Of a DNA stretch of 64,000 nt, positions 46,101-53,991 are shown one piece after another. The DNA is from SZAS-79 sp963844255. GTDB lineage: Bacteria > Pseudomonadota > Gammaproteobacteria > Burkholderiales > SG8-39. A model generated the notes under the pieces. That model did not search any database and had not been told where the DNA came from. It was given only the letters and a program-made list of their open reading frames with translations. The stretch is from positions 1 to 64,000 of the forward strand of contig CAWJNP010000008.1 in assembly GCA_963844255.1 (NCBI GenBank). The letters are read 5' to 3'. The position numbers and the translations under genes are program-made. How positions within the stretch are numbered: position 1 is the first letter of the stretch; each line of letters starts with the position of its first letter.

Positions 46101-49100
46101 GTCGGGGGACTGGTGGGTTACAACTACAGCGGTGGCATGGTCAGCAACAGCCACGCGACGGGCAGCGTGAGTGGTGGCGACCACGGGAACTATGCCGGTG
46201 GCCTGGTCGGAAAAAACAGCGGCACGGTAGATGCCAGCTACGCCACGGGCAGCGTGAGCAGCGGAAGCTACAGTTTCGCGGCCGGCGGGCTGGTGGGGCA
46301 GAACCTGGGCACGGTCACCAGTAGCCACGCCACGGGTGACGTCGGCGGCTATCAGTCCATCGGCGGGCTGGTGGGGCAGAACTACGGCACGATCAACCTC
46401 AGCCACGCGACCGGCAATGTCAACGGGTCCAACAACTACATCGGCGGGCTGGTCGGCGCCCACGACAGCGGCACGATCAGCGACAGCTACGCCACGGGCA
46501 GCGTGAGCGGCAACAACTACGTCGGCGGGCTGGTGGGGCGCAGCGGCGCCACGATCGGCAACAGCTACGCCACGGGCAGCGTAAGCGGGAATGACAGCGT
46601 CGGCGGGCTGGTGGGACGCAACGACGACGCCACGGTAAGCAACAGCTACGCCACGGGCAGTGTCGATGGCAACAGCCTGGTCGGCGGGCTGGTGGGATTC
46701 AACTCCGGCGGCACGGTGAGCTTCAGCTACGCTACCGGCAGCGTGAGCGGCAACAACTACGTCGGCGGGCTGGTCGGGACAAACGGCGCGGACGGGGGTG
46801 AAGGCGCGGTGGGCAGCATCGCGAACAGCTACGCCACCGGGCAGGTAAGCAGTACCGGCGACAACGTCGGCGGGTTGGTCGGACGCAATATCGCCTCGGT
46901 CAGCGAAAGCTATGCGACCGGCAGCGTAAGCGGCGGCAGCTATATCGGCGGGTTGGTCGGGGCGAACTATGGCACGGTCAGCAACAGCTACTCGAAGGCA
47001 AGTGTGCAAGGCGATTTTGACGTCGGTGGGCTGATCGGCTACAACGATGGCACGGTCAGCAACAGCTACGCGACGGGTGCGGTGCGCGGCAACGACTACG
47101 TTGGTGGATTGGTCGGATATAGCAGCGGTACGATCAGTAACAGCTATGCCACGGGAAGTGTGAGGGGGGGCAGCTACGCTGGCGGCCTGGTCGGCGTCAA
47201 CTACGGCAGCGTCAACGACAGCTATTGGAACGTCGAGACTTCGGTCCAGGGCTCTTCGGACGGTGGTGTCGGCCTCGGTAGTCTCGCAATGCTGCAGCAG
47301 GCCAGCTTCGGTGCCTGGGACATCGCCGGCACGGGCGGCAGCAGCGCGGTCTGGCGCATCTATGAAGGCAGGACGACGCCGCTGCTGCGCAGTTTCCTTA
47401 CACCGCTGACCGTTACCGCGGATGACGTAACGAAGACGTACGATGGCAGCATTGTTGCGGGCCTGGCCAATGCCATCTATTCGGTCCCCGGCGCAGACAT
47501 CTCCGGGCATATCGCGAACATCACCGATCCCTATAACGGTGCCGTCAACGCCGGCAGCTATGCCGCTGGCCTCTATTCCGACCAGGCCGGCTTCGACATC
47601 ACGCATGTCAACGGCGCATTGACCATCAATCCCGCCGGCCTCACCACGCTGGTCACCGGCAGCCTGACCGGCATTTCGAGCAAGCCCTACGACAGCAACA
47701 CGACCGCCACGCTGGCCCCGGGCAACTATTCGCTGGTGGGCTTCCTGAATACCGACAACGCCACCGTCACCCAGGCAGTCGGCACCTATGGCACGGCGAA
47801 TGTGGGCACCGGCATCACCGTTTCGGTCACCCTGTCCCTTGGCGACTACGCGGCGACCGGCAGCACCAATCTTGCCAATTACACCCTGCCCACGGCGGTG
47901 AGCGGCCCCATCGGCGAGATCACGCCCGCGTCGCTTACGCTGAGCGGCGCGCGCATCTATGACGGCACCACCGCGGTGGCGGGCAGCGTATTGATCGCCA
48001 CTGGGGTGGCCGGCCAGACCTTCAGCGTTACCGGCGCGGGCGATGCGAGCAACCTGGCCAGCAAGAACGTGCAGGCGGGCGGCGCGCTGGCGTCGGTCAC
48101 CGGCCTGGCCTTGGGGAGCAGCGTGAACGGTGGTCTCTCCAGCAACTACAACGCGCTCGCGACGGCCGGCTCGTCGATTGACGTGACCAAGGCGGGCCTG
48201 CTGCTGGCCGGCTCGCAGGTGTACAACGGCGGCACGGCCTTTGCGGGCGCGAACCTGGTGGCCAGCGGTGTTGCGGGCGAGACCTTTGCGGTCACGGGCG
48301 CGGGCGATGCGAGCAACCTGGCGAGCAAGAACGTGCAGGCGGGCTCGACGCTGGCGACTGTGACGGGGCTCGCGGTGGGCACCAGCGCCAACGGCGGCCT
48401 CTCGGGCAACTACGAGGCACTCACGACGGTCGGCTCGTTGGTTGACGTGACCAAGGCGGGCCTGCTGCTGACCGGCACGCAGGTGTACAACGGCGGCACG
48501 GCTTACGCGAGTGCGAACCTGGTGGCTAACGGCGTTGCGGGCGAGACCTTTGCGATCACCGGCGCGGGCGATGCGAGCAACCTGGCGAGCAAGAACGTGC
48601 AGACGGGCAGCGCGCTGGCCACGTTGACGGGGCTCGCGCTGGGCACCAGTGCCAACGGCGGCCTGACCGGCAACTACGACGTGCTGAGCACCACCGGCAG
48701 CGCGGTCAACGTCACCCAGCTTGCCTCGGTCGCATGGACCGGCGGGTCGACAGGCAACTGGTCGAGCGCATCCAACTGGGCCGGCGGTGCGCTGCCCGAT
48801 GCGAACAACGTCGCCGTGGTCAGCATCCCGATAGGCACCACAGTGATTTACGACAACGCCGTGGGCGCAACCCAGCTCACGAGCCTCGCGAGCCTGGGCA
48901 ATCTCAGCGTGACCGGCGGCAGCCTGACCCTCGGCACCAGCGTCGGCGATTCGTCCCAGTTCCAGGGCGCGACGCTGGACCTTTCCGGTGGACAACTCAC
49001 CGTCAACGGCAGCCTGCAGGCCGATGTGCTGCGCATCGGCGGTGGCACGCTCAACGGCAGCGGCAACCTCACATCGCCGGACTTTGCCCAGAGCGGCGGC

Positions 49101-50159
49101 GTGTTCTCGCCGACGCTGTCCAATCTGATCCTGGCGAGCGTGGGCAACTTCAATCTTACCAACCCGCTCGGTGCGACGCAGAGCATTTCGCTCTCCTCCA
49201 GTGGCGCGATTCTGGACGCACTCTCCCCCGGCCCCCTCGCGAGCGTAAGCGCGCCGAGCGTGCAGCTCACGGCCGCCAGCGGCATCGGCACGGCGGCCGC
49301 GCCGCTGCGCCTGTCGACCACCGCGTTGCAGGCCACGACGGCGACCGGCGCGATCCAGCTCTACAACGCACCGGTTGGCGGGGTGACGCTGGCGGGTCTC
49401 GTCACGGGCGACGCCTCCGACATCACCTACGACCAGGACGGGCAGGCGCTCCATGTCATTGGCCCGGTCACCTCGCAAGGCGGCAACGTGCTCGTCGATC
49501 CGCCCGCGGACATCCTGCTCGGCGGTGCGATCTCGACCACGGGCGGCGGCAGCGTGACGCTCGAGGCGACCAACAATCTGATCATGGCACCGACGGGCAC
49601 GGTGAATACGGGCGGTGGCGCCGTGGTACTGAACGCCGGCGGGAGCATCGGCCTGGCCTCGATCAACGCGGGCAGCGGCATCGTGCTTGTGCAGACCAGC
49701 GGCGGGCAGATCGGAACGACGACCCCCGGGCTGAACAACGTCACGGCGTCCGATATCACCCTGAATGCGCAGACCGGCATCGTGATGGGCTATATCGCAA
49801 GCGCGGTGCACGTGTCCAACGTCTCCGGGCTGATCTCGCTGACCGACTTCACTACCGGAATCACAGTGACCAACCAGGCGGCTTCGCCGGTGGCGACGGA
49901 AACGCAGACGGCGGCGCTGAACCAGATAGCGACCACGATCATTCAGCAGACGTCGACCCCAGGCAAGACGGAGTCGAACGAAATCACCAGGACCGGCGAT
50001 CCGGATACAGCGAAAGACAAGGAAGAGGACAAGCCCGTAGACAGGCCGACGACGGAAACTGTGGTCGTAGGCGGCAACACCATACAGAAGCCCGCCGACG
50101 AAGTCGTCAATATCGGTGCGGTCAAGGGCCAGACCCTGGTCTGCAGGGTGACGAAATGA
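40182..50159 (+). CDS. Giant TpsA filamentous-haemagglutinin-like adhesin with GLUG, MBG and YDG repeats
   Basis: 3,325 residues from a TTG start with GGAG at 40171-40174. Residues 1-25 are an ESPR (M-N-H-I-Y-R-L-V-W-N-E-T-T-R-T-W). The signal core ends at V-Q-A-W-A (about 66). The TPS domain that docks TpsB follows (I-L-N-W-Q-S-F-N-I-G; N-P-N-G-M-L-F-A-R-G-A-Q-V). GLUG repeats (V-G-G-L-V-G-x-N ... S-Y-A-T-G-x-V-S-G) number about 49 in three blocks at residues 640-1383, 1540-1793 and 1943-2350. Each block is introduced by a linker of the type N-Y-T-L-S-A-N-I-D-M. Residues 2407-2485 are MBG-like and 2487-2847 YDG-type repeats. The C-terminal end is hydrophilic, without an anchor. Predicted to form a beta-helical surface fibre for adhesion or biofilm. 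Confidence 0.93.
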   Translation: MNHIYRLVWNETTRTWAAVAETAKGRGKRSGAPTGSARAGRTLRTIAAKTIAVSLAFIGVQAWALDPTSLPTGGQVVAGSAAISQAANALNVQQASQRAILNWQSFNIGAAASVNFSQPNASAVALNRILGNEASQIYGKLNANGQVFFINPNGMLFARGAQVNVGGLMATTLNIGNADFMSGNYRFSNPGNGTIRNEGLINAVGSVVLVGNSVQNAGQIFATTATLAAGNTVALDLTGDGLIRARVEDAAIRSTVENSGEIGAASVTLSAGQSRDAINSVVNNTGLVRATGFGTVNGEIVLEGGLVKNAGTLASVNADGSGGSVRLFGHDVELAAGSNISASGSAAGGNILVMGDLASGSVKVAGRLDASAPVDGNGGIIETSAAHVDIANDTRVTTAAAMGLTGTWLIDPVDFTIAASGGNMTGAVLSSSLVGGNVTILSTNGTSGTAGDVNVNDVVGWSANKLTLNAQNNININATLNGVGTASLALEYGQASASGGTSDYKLAPGVQVNLPAGPNFSTQRGSNVANIKNYTVITDLGAEGSVTPTDLQGINGVLTDNYVLGSNIDASATSGWSGGEGFMPIGNASAKFTGTFDGLGHTVVNLTINRTVEQYVGLFGYADTGSAVRNVGLLGGSVTSTQGNVGALVGLNNGSVGNSYSSASVSGAGFAVGGLVGTNGGTIARSHATGLVTGYGTVGGLVGSNSGGTISDSHATGGVTGTGDQVGGLVGMNYSGSISNSHATGSVGGVNRVGGLVGQNYGGVDGATISNSYATGNVSGTNQIGGLVGLNTGGSDAGHGGGATVTNSAAMGSVTGNNYVGGLVGFNDLASFGATVSYSYATGGVNGNNEVGGLVGHNHGGTVNNSYATGSVGGSAYASNLGGLVGFNTTGSIADSYATGNVSGYNYIGGLVGYGSYGSISNSYATGSVSGNDSVGGLVGYNNAGSISNSYATGNVNGAYNVGGLVGYNYSGDSGGGYSISGSHATGSISGTVDYVGGLVGYNYAGDSGGATISNSYATGSVISFGDYTGGLVGYNESGSNAAAIIGSHATGSVVGGSYVGGLVGYSRGSSGYGATISNSYATGQVNGFAGYVGGLVGSNYTDSAIANSSAAGQVNGASYVGGLVGYNRGTIGGSQATGNVISVGNNVGGLVGFTYAGTIGTSSATGGVSGNSYVGGLVGRDDSTPISDSYAAGSVSGAINVGGLSGFSAFTTITNSYAMGSVSGVDSVGGLVGYNNHSTISDTFATGKTSGTGSFAGGLVGSNYGTVDRSFAAGSVSGSNYAGGLVGKNYPTVSSVISNSYATGNVSGSNYVGGLVGSVSSNSSVRDSYATGDVSGSDRIGGLAGLNLGSISRTYAMGGVTGYGSITGAIVGANYGSVSNSYSIHPASPGLVDIGYGAGSGTNAGALNIVTMRQASNFSTFDFATPVWRISEAKTRPYLAWQGTWSNAVSDAATLNLVQVALQENYTLSANIDMAGKPFSPIGNFRFKFSGAFDGQGHTISNLVINAPDRSNVGMFGVAKNSAVISNLGLVGGKVSGLSYVGALVGRNEGTIANSYATSSVSASDPSSNVGGLVGMNWGGSILNSYHVIGAVSGRSNVGGLVGWNAFNDVPGTIENSYAGGSINIGNTGISVGSIGGLVGFNQFGEIRKSFSTTSVNVSGGFNSTSNAVGGLVGTNSGLVEESFAAGSVSVLAASDSNINNVGGLVGMNNGGTISNSYASGSVIAGASTNSSTFTIGGLVGYNYGGSISNTYATGRVQTTGGGSTSGPRGLVGINSGQIHDSYWNSEINPAMAGADGDVSGPNVTNLAGLTTAGLRAELSGFDFASGTPVWQVVAGTTRPYLAWQGTWSATISDAATLNLVQVALQENYTMSANVDMFGKAFTPIGTSDLAFTGSFNGQNHTISNLVINTPKDSNVGMFGVVAPGSTISNVGLVGGSVSGHSNVGALAGLNKGTVDNSYAAASVSGDVFGASVGGLVGYNYSGGMVSNSHATGSVSGGDHGNYAGGLVGKNSGTVDASYATGSVSSGSYSFAAGGLVGQNLGTVTSSHATGDVGGYQSIGGLVGQNYGTINLSHATGNVNGSNNYIGGLVGAHDSGTISDSYATGSVSGNNYVGGLVGRSGATIGNSYATGSVSGNDSVGGLVGRNDDATVSNSYATGSVDGNSLVGGLVGFNSGGTVSFSYATGSVSGNNYVGGLVGTNGADGGEGAVGSIANSYATGQVSSTGDNVGGLVGRNIASVSESYATGSVSGGSYIGGLVGANYGTVSNSYSKASVQGDFDVGGLIGYNDGTVSNSYATGAVRGNDYVGGLVGYSSGTISNSYATGSVRGGSYAGGLVGVNYGSVNDSYWNVETSVQGSSDGGVGLGSLAMLQQASFGAWDIAGTGGSSAVWRIYEGRTTPLLRSFLTPLTVTADDVTKTYDGSIVAGLANAIYSVPGADISGHIANITDPYNGAVNAGSYAAGLYSDQAGFDITHVNGALTINPAGLTTLVTGSLTGISSKPYDSNTTATLAPGNYSLVGFLNTDNATVTQAVGTYGTANVGTGITVSVTLSLGDYAATGSTNLANYTLPTAVSGPIGEITPASLTLSGARIYDGTTAVAGSVLIATGVAGQTFSVTGAGDASNLASKNVQAGGALASVTGLALGSSVNGGLSSNYNALATAGSSIDVTKAGLLLAGSQVYNGGTAFAGANLVASGVAGETFAVTGAGDASNLASKNVQAGSTLATVTGLAVGTSANGGLSGNYEALTTVGSLVDVTKAGLLLTGTQVYNGGTAYASANLVANGVAGETFAITGAGDASNLASKNVQTGSALATLTGLALGTSANGGLTGNYDVLSTTGSAVNVTQLASVAWTGGSTGNWSSASNWAGGALPDANNVAVVSIPIGTTVIYDNAVGATQLTSLASLGNLSVTGGSLTLGTSVGDSSQFQGATLDLSGGQLTVNGSLQADVLRIGGGTLNGSGNLTSPDFAQSGGVFSPTLSNLILASVGNFNLTNPLGATQSISLSSSGAILDALSPGPLASVSAPSVQLTAASGIGTAAAPLRLSTTALQATTATGAIQLYNAPVGGVTLAGLVTGDASDITYDQDGQALHVIGPVTSQGGNVLVDPPADILLGGAISTTGGGSVTLEATNNLIMAPTGTVNTGGGAVVLNAGGSIGLASINAGSGIVLVQTSGGQIGTTTPGLNNVTASDITLNAQTGIVMGYIASAVHVSNVSGLISLTDFTTGITVTNQAASPVATETQTAALNQIATTIIQQTSTPGKTESNEITRTGDPDTAKDKEEDKPVDRPTTETVVVGGNTIQKPADEVVNIGAVKGQTLVCRVTK
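42106..47232 (+). repeat. GLUG repeat array, three blocks (about 26, 8 and 15 units)
   Basis: In-frame degenerate repeats of about 26-30 codons inside the tpsA gene: block 1 at 42106-44330, block 2 at 44800-45550, block 3 at 46010-47232. Many units share near-identical DNA such as the GTCGGCGGGCTGGTGGGG core, so slippage and recombination can change unit number. Blocks 2 and 3 each end in a D-S-Y-W-N motif. Unit counts are from reading by eye. Confidence 0.88.
44489..46060 (+). repeat. Long imperfect direct repeat within tpsA (44489-44850 and 45698-46060)
   Basis: Two copies of about 360 bp, roughly 1.2 kb apart, each encoding R-P-Y-L-A-W-Q-G-T-W-S, then A-T-L-N-L-V-Q-V-A-L-Q-E-N-Y-T, and continuing to the first GLUG unit of the next block. 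They look like a segmental duplication that created blocks 2 and 3. Confidence 0.85.
47929..48720 (+). repeat. Three tandem YDG-type repeats of 267 bp in tpsA
   Basis: Copies start near 47929, 48190 and 48457. Each encodes about 89 residues with the core V-T-G-A-G-D-A-S-N-L-A-S-K-N-V-Q or a close variant, and the first two end in D-V-T-K-A-G. The copies are very similar at DNA level, which points to recent tandem duplication or gene conversion. Confidence 0.87.
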
Positions 50160-50956
50160 ACATGCGTGCCCGTCACCTGCTTGTGTCGCTTGCGTTGCTG
50201 CTTCCCGGCGCGCCGGCCTTCGCCGACGGCACGCTCACCCACCTGTCGGGCCCGGTGTCGGTGCAGACCGCGGATGGCAAGTCGCAGAGCGGCAAGGTCG
50301 GTGCACGTGTAGGGACCGGCGATACCGTGGTGACCGGCGCAGGCGCCTATGTGCGCATGCAGATGACCGACGGCGGCGAGATGGTGATGCGTCCCGAGTC
50401 GCAGCTGAAGGTGGAGAGCTACAAGTTCAACGAACAAAAGCCGGCGGAAGACAATTTCGTGTTCCGCATGCTCAAGGGCGGGCTGCGCACGGTGACGGGC
50501 CTGATCGGCAAGCGCGGCAACCGCGATGCCTACAGCCTGAGGACGGCGACCGCGACGGTGGGCATCCGCGGCACGCAGTTCGACCTGCGGGTGTGCGCGG
50601 CGAACTGCGGCGCGCTGGCCGACGGGACCTACCTGGCGGTGCGCTTCGGCTCGGTGGAAACAACCAATGCGCAGGGCACGCTGACGGTGCCGGCGGGGCA
50701 GGTGGCATTTGTGCCGGCGGGGGCGCCGCCTTCGATCCTCCCGCGTGATCCGGGGATCGGCTTCACGCCGCCGACGGTGATCCCGAAGCTCGATGAGCGC
50801 AAAAAGCAGAAGACACCCGACGCAGACCCGGCACCGGGCGGACAGCCGCGTGGGGAGCAGTCAACCCCCGGGGGCCAGTTCCAGCAGTCCGGCAACCAGC
50901 AGAACTCGAATCAGCAGTCCGCCGACAGCGGTGGATTGGATTGCGCGGTCGAGTAG
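50156..50956 (+). CDS. Exported FecR-domain protein of the TPS operon
   Basis: 266 residues; the ATG overlaps the tpsA stop (ATGA). Signal peptide M-N-M-R-A-R-H-L-L-V-S-L-A-L-L-L-P-G-A-P-A-F-A. A FecR domain spans about residues 30-150 (V-G-A-R-V-G-T-G-D-T-V-V-T-G, G-E-M-V-M-R-P-E-S-Q-L, T-A-T-A-T-V-G-I-R-G-T-Q-F). The C-terminal 60 residues are Pro/Gln/Asn/Ser-rich and end Q-Q-S-A-D-S-G-G-L-D-C-A-V-E. Unlike classical FecR there is no cytoplasmic anti-sigma part and no sigma gene nearby. It is a periplasmic or secreted protein, maybe helping TpsA export or anchoring (inference). The tail is duplicated 3 kb downstream. Confidence 0.9.
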   Translation: MNMRARHLLVSLALLLPGAPAFADGTLTHLSGPVSVQTADGKSQSGKVGARVGTGDTVVTGAGAYVRMQMTDGGEMVMRPESQLKVESYKFNEQKPAEDNFVFRMLKGGLRTVTGLIGKRGNRDAYSLRTATATVGIRGTQFDLRVCAANCGALADGTYLAVRFGSVETTNAQGTLTVPAGQVAFVPAGAPPSILPRDPGIGFTPPTVIPKLDERKKQKTPDADPAPGGQPRGEQSTPGGQFQQSGNQQNSNQQSADSGGLDCAVE

Positions 50957-50972
50957 GGCCGTTCGTTGCCAG
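50911..50972 (+). repeat. 62-bp imperfect direct repeat, copy 1 (3' end of fecR gene)
   Basis: Covers the last 15 codons of the FecR-domain gene, its stop and 16 bases beyond. It matches copy 2 at 53992-54053 at 52 of 62 positions, counted by hand without gaps. The two copies flank the adenylate-forming enzyme pair. Confidence 0.88.
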
Positions 50973-50978
50973 CGCTTG

Positions 50979-52319
50979 ATGGAGATCCGAAGCGACATTG
51001 CGAAAGTCGCGTGGCCGGCCGTCCCGTCCGATGCAGGCGCGCATGCCCTTGCGGCGCAATACCAGCTCGAAGCCAACCAGTGGCTGTCCCCGGATGAGTT
51101 GCGCAAGGCCGGGCTGGGGCAACTCCAGCTCGTACTGGAAGACGCTTTCCAGAACATCGCCCACTGGAAAGAGGCACTGCAGCGCATCGGTTTCCAACCG
51201 GGCGCGCAGATTTCTTTCGAAGACTTTGGCCGGCTGCCGGTCCTTACCCGGGCGGATGTCCAGCAGTTGGGCGAAGGGCTGCTGAACCGCACTCCGCCCA
51301 GGGGCCACGGGCGGCTGCATCCCGGGAAGACTTCGGGCTCTACCGGTACCCCGGTTTCCTTTTTCGGCACCGACCTCACCGCGCATTTCTGGCGCGCTTT
51401 CACCCTGCGCGAGCACCTGTGGCACCGGCGCGATTTCACCGGCAAGCTGGCCGCGATCCGTTCCAACGTCGAAGACGCCCATTGGCCGGACTGGGGGCCA
51501 GCCACGCAGGCGGTCGTCCGAACCGGGCCCAGCAGCAGCCTGAATATCCGCGCCGACATCGACCTGCAGCTTGACTGGCTGGGGCGCGAGGACCCGGATT
51601 ACCTGATCACGCATCCCTCCAACCTGAAGACGCTCGCGGCGCGCGCGATCGAGCGCGATCTGCGCTTGCCGCGCCTGAAGCAGCTGCGCACCTTCGGTGA
51701 GGTACTCACTGGAGATACCGTCCGTCTGTGCGGGCAGGCGTGGGGGGTGGGAATTGCCGACACGTATTCCGCCGAGGAGGTCGGGTACATCGCGCTGCAG
51801 TGCCCGCTCGGCGCCTATCATGTGCAGGCGGAGAGCCTGCTGGTCGAAATCCTCGGTGAGGACGGCAGGCCCTGCGCCCCGGGAGAGATCGGCCGCGTGG
51901 TGCTGAGCACGCTGCACAATTTCGCCATGCCGCTGCTGCGCTACGACATCGGGGACTACGCATGCGCAGGGCAGGCCTGCGCGTGCGGCCGTGGGCTGCC
52001 GGTGCTGAAGCAGATCTTCGGGCGGGTGCGCAACATGCTCAGGCTGCCGGACGGCACCCGGCACTGGCCGAGCTTCCCCGAAGACTGCTGGGTCGGGATC
52101 GCACCAATCCGCCAGGTTCAGGTGGTGCAGAAAGCGCCGGACCACATCCTGCTGCGGGTGGTGGCGCACAGGCCCTTCAGCGACGCGGAAAGCGCGCAGC
52201 TGATCGATACTTTCACGGACACGCTGAGATTCCCCCACCGGATCGACATCGAGCGCGTCGAGTCCATTCCCAGGGGCAGGAACGCGAAATTCGAAGACTT
52301 CCTGAGCGAGATTTCCTAG
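50979..52319 (+). CDS. Phenylacetate-CoA ligase/CapK-family adenylate-forming enzyme
   Basis: 446 residues from ATG 50979, 22 bp after fecR; no strong ribosome-binding site is seen. The P-loop is K-T-S-G-S-T-G-T-P-V-S (residues 112-122). A-D-T-Y-S-A-E-E-V-G supplies the A5-like acid motif and L-R-Y-D-I-G-D-Y-A is the A7 motif. C-A-G-Q-A-C-A-C-G-R-G is the Cys-rich metal loop seen in this family. Members activate aryl or acyl acids as AMP esters for CoA ligation or transfer to carriers. The stop overlaps that of the opposite-strand ligase in a shared CTAG. Substrate unknown; co-transcription with the TPS operon is possible. Confidence 0.87.
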   Translation: MEIRSDIAKVAWPAVPSDAGAHALAAQYQLEANQWLSPDELRKAGLGQLQLVLEDAFQNIAHWKEALQRIGFQPGAQISFEDFGRLPVLTRADVQQLGEGLLNRTPPRGHGRLHPGKTSGSTGTPVSFFGTDLTAHFWRAFTLREHLWHRRDFTGKLAAIRSNVEDAHWPDWGPATQAVVRTGPSSSLNIRADIDLQLDWLGREDPDYLITHPSNLKTLAARAIERDLRLPRLKQLRTFGEVLTGDTVRLCGQAWGVGIADTYSAEEVGYIALQCPLGAYHVQAESLLVEILGEDGRPCAPGEIGRVVLSTLHNFAMPLLRYDIGDYACAGQACACGRGLPVLKQIFGRVRNMLRLPDGTRHWPSFPEDCWVGIAPIRQVQVVQKAPDHILLRVVAHRPFSDAESAQLIDTFTDTLRFPHRIDIERVESIPRGRNAKFEDFLSEIS

Positions 52320-53821
52320 ACAGGGCGTGCGCGTGTCTTGATATGGACCAGAGCCAGTTCCACCAGGCGGCGCCTGAGCACCTTGCCGATGCCGCTTTTT
52401 GGGATTGCATTCATCACGAAGTATTCCCTGGGTGCGCGGATTCCCAGGTGCTCCGCGCAGTAGCGGTGCAAATCCTCCATCGGTATCGGCATTTTCAGGA
52501 CCACCGCAACTGCGGGCACGTCCTGGTGCTGCGGCGAGGGAAGGGCGAAGGCCGCGGCCTCCGCAACGGCCGGGTGCCGTGACAGTACGGCTTCGATCTC
52601 CAGCGGGCCGATCAGAATACCGTCGAAGTTCATGACCTCATCCGAGCGCCCCTTGAGGAACAGCATCCCTTCCTGGTTCAGCAGGGCCGTGTCCCCGGGG
52701 TAGAACCAGCCATCAGCCAATGTCGTCGGCTTTTCGTCCGCTCCATCCAGCAGAACCGAAAGGCCGATTCCGGCACCGCGCACCCGGACATGGCCGACGG
52801 TTCCTGCCGGCACCGGCCGGCGATCATTGCCGACAATTTCAAGTTCGACGCCCGGCAGCGGCAGGCCGGTCGATTCCGGAAATCGATCAAGCATGGCCGG
52901 CGAGGCGGCAGCGATCCCGCCGGCCTCATTGGCCCCATAGTCGACGTAGAGGTTCGGTGCGATCCGCTTCCTGATCGACTGGAGGACGGCCACCGATAAC
53001 GGGGCGCCGGAGCAACGCAAAATCCGAATGCCGGGCAATCGCGGGAAATCGTCGTTGGCGCCTTCCAGCAGCGCATGCAGATGCAAGGGTACGCAACTCA
53101 GATAGGTGACGTGACAGACGTCTATCCATTGCAACAGCTGCGCCGGTGTGAAATTCACCGGGGCGATGACGAACGTTCCGCCACGACTCAGGCAATGCAG
53201 GGCCCGTGATATCCCGATCCGGAACCGGAATCCGGAGAGGCTCATGACCCGTTCGCCCGGCATGACGGCGAACACCGGATCGAACCGCTCGGCGACCATG
53301 CGATGGAAGCGATGGCTGTTCCCGATGTTCTTCGGTGCCGCAGTGGTGCCGGATGACTGGACCACAATCCAGGTGTTGTCCCCGCCGGTGATGCGCATGT
53401 CAGCGGGAACCGGGTCCGGGTGATCGACGGACAGCCACTCGCTTTCCGCTGACAGGTGCGGGATCCCACCCAATCGATCGTCCTCGTCGTCCGAGGCAAC
53501 AGCCTTAACCCCGAGGGACTGCGCCAGCGCAAGGCGGGCGGCAACAGGTTCATTGGGAGAAAGCGTCACCTGGGCTGCGCCGATCCTTGCCAGAGCCAGG
53601 GAGGTCACCATGTGAAGCGCGCCTGTTCCGCGGATGGATACGCCGACGGTGTCTCCGGGGCGAATGCCGGCGTCCCGGAACTGTTGCGCCGCGCGCCTGA
53701 CCGCGATGCACAGCCTGCCGTAATGCACGAGCTCGTTGCCCTCGATGATCGCTGCCGCGTACGGCATGCGCTGCGCCCAATCGAAGATCGGGTCAGTGAT
53801 ATTGAAGTTCTGATCTGCCAT
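52316..53821 (-). CDS. AMP-dependent acyl-CoA synthetase/ligase (class I adenylate-forming)
   Basis: 501 residues from ATG 53821. Motifs: V-V-Q-S-S-G-T-T-A-A-P-K (A3 P-loop), Y-V-D-Y-G-A-N-E-A-G-G (A5), D-G-W-F-Y-P-G-D-T-A-L-L (A7), L-K-G-R-S-D-E-V-M-N-F-D-G (A8; the usual K is M) and P-K-S-G-I-G-K-V-L-R-R (A10 with catalytic Lys). It activates a carboxylic acid as the adenylate and probably forms a CoA or carrier thioester. It is convergent with the CapK-like gene, their stop codons sharing CTAG. The two enzymes between the direct repeats probably travelled together. Confidence 0.9.
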   Translation of the reverse strand: MADQNFNITDPIFDWAQRMPYAAAIIEGNELVHYGRLCIAVRRAAQQFRDAGIRPGDTVGVSIRGTGALHMVTSLALARIGAAQVTLSPNEPVAARLALAQSLGVKAVASDDEDDRLGGIPHLSAESEWLSVDHPDPVPADMRITGGDNTWIVVQSSGTTAAPKNIGNSHRFHRMVAERFDPVFAVMPGERVMSLSGFRFRIGISRALHCLSRGGTFVIAPVNFTPAQLLQWIDVCHVTYLSCVPLHLHALLEGANDDFPRLPGIRILRCSGAPLSVAVLQSIRKRIAPNLYVDYGANEAGGIAAASPAMLDRFPESTGLPLPGVELEIVGNDRRPVPAGTVGHVRVRGAGIGLSVLLDGADEKPTTLADGWFYPGDTALLNQEGMLFLKGRSDEVMNFDGILIGPLEIEAVLSRHPAVAEAAAFALPSPQHQDVPAVAVVLKMPIPMEDLHRYCAEHLGIRAPREYFVMNAIPKSGIGKVLRRRLVELALVHIKTRARPV

Positions 53822-53991
53822 GCTTTTCAGGTCCGTGCCGACGGGCGCCAAGTGGAGAGCATAGCGGGGTGGTCCCGGAAACGGAAAGGACCTGCGGAAT
53901 GGCGGAAATAGCGGTGGATTTTCACGCTGCTACACTCCGCCTGTGTCACACAGCGATCCGGAGACAGGCGAGGAGCGCTACGAGCTTCGCA

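Noticed and set aside
42106..47232. GLUG repeats considered as a CRISPR array or minisatellite
   Set aside because: The repeats are in frame, of variable length and degenerate at third positions, and encode the conserved GLUG protein motif; no constant spacers or cas genes.
41208..49811. Very long minus-strand open frame opposite the tpsA gene (about 2,870 codons)
   Set aside because: It is the antisense of a repetitive GC-rich gene; regular codon use in the repeats keeps one antisense frame free of stops. The product is repetitive His/Ala/Asp-rich sequence without motifs and there is no ribosome-binding site.
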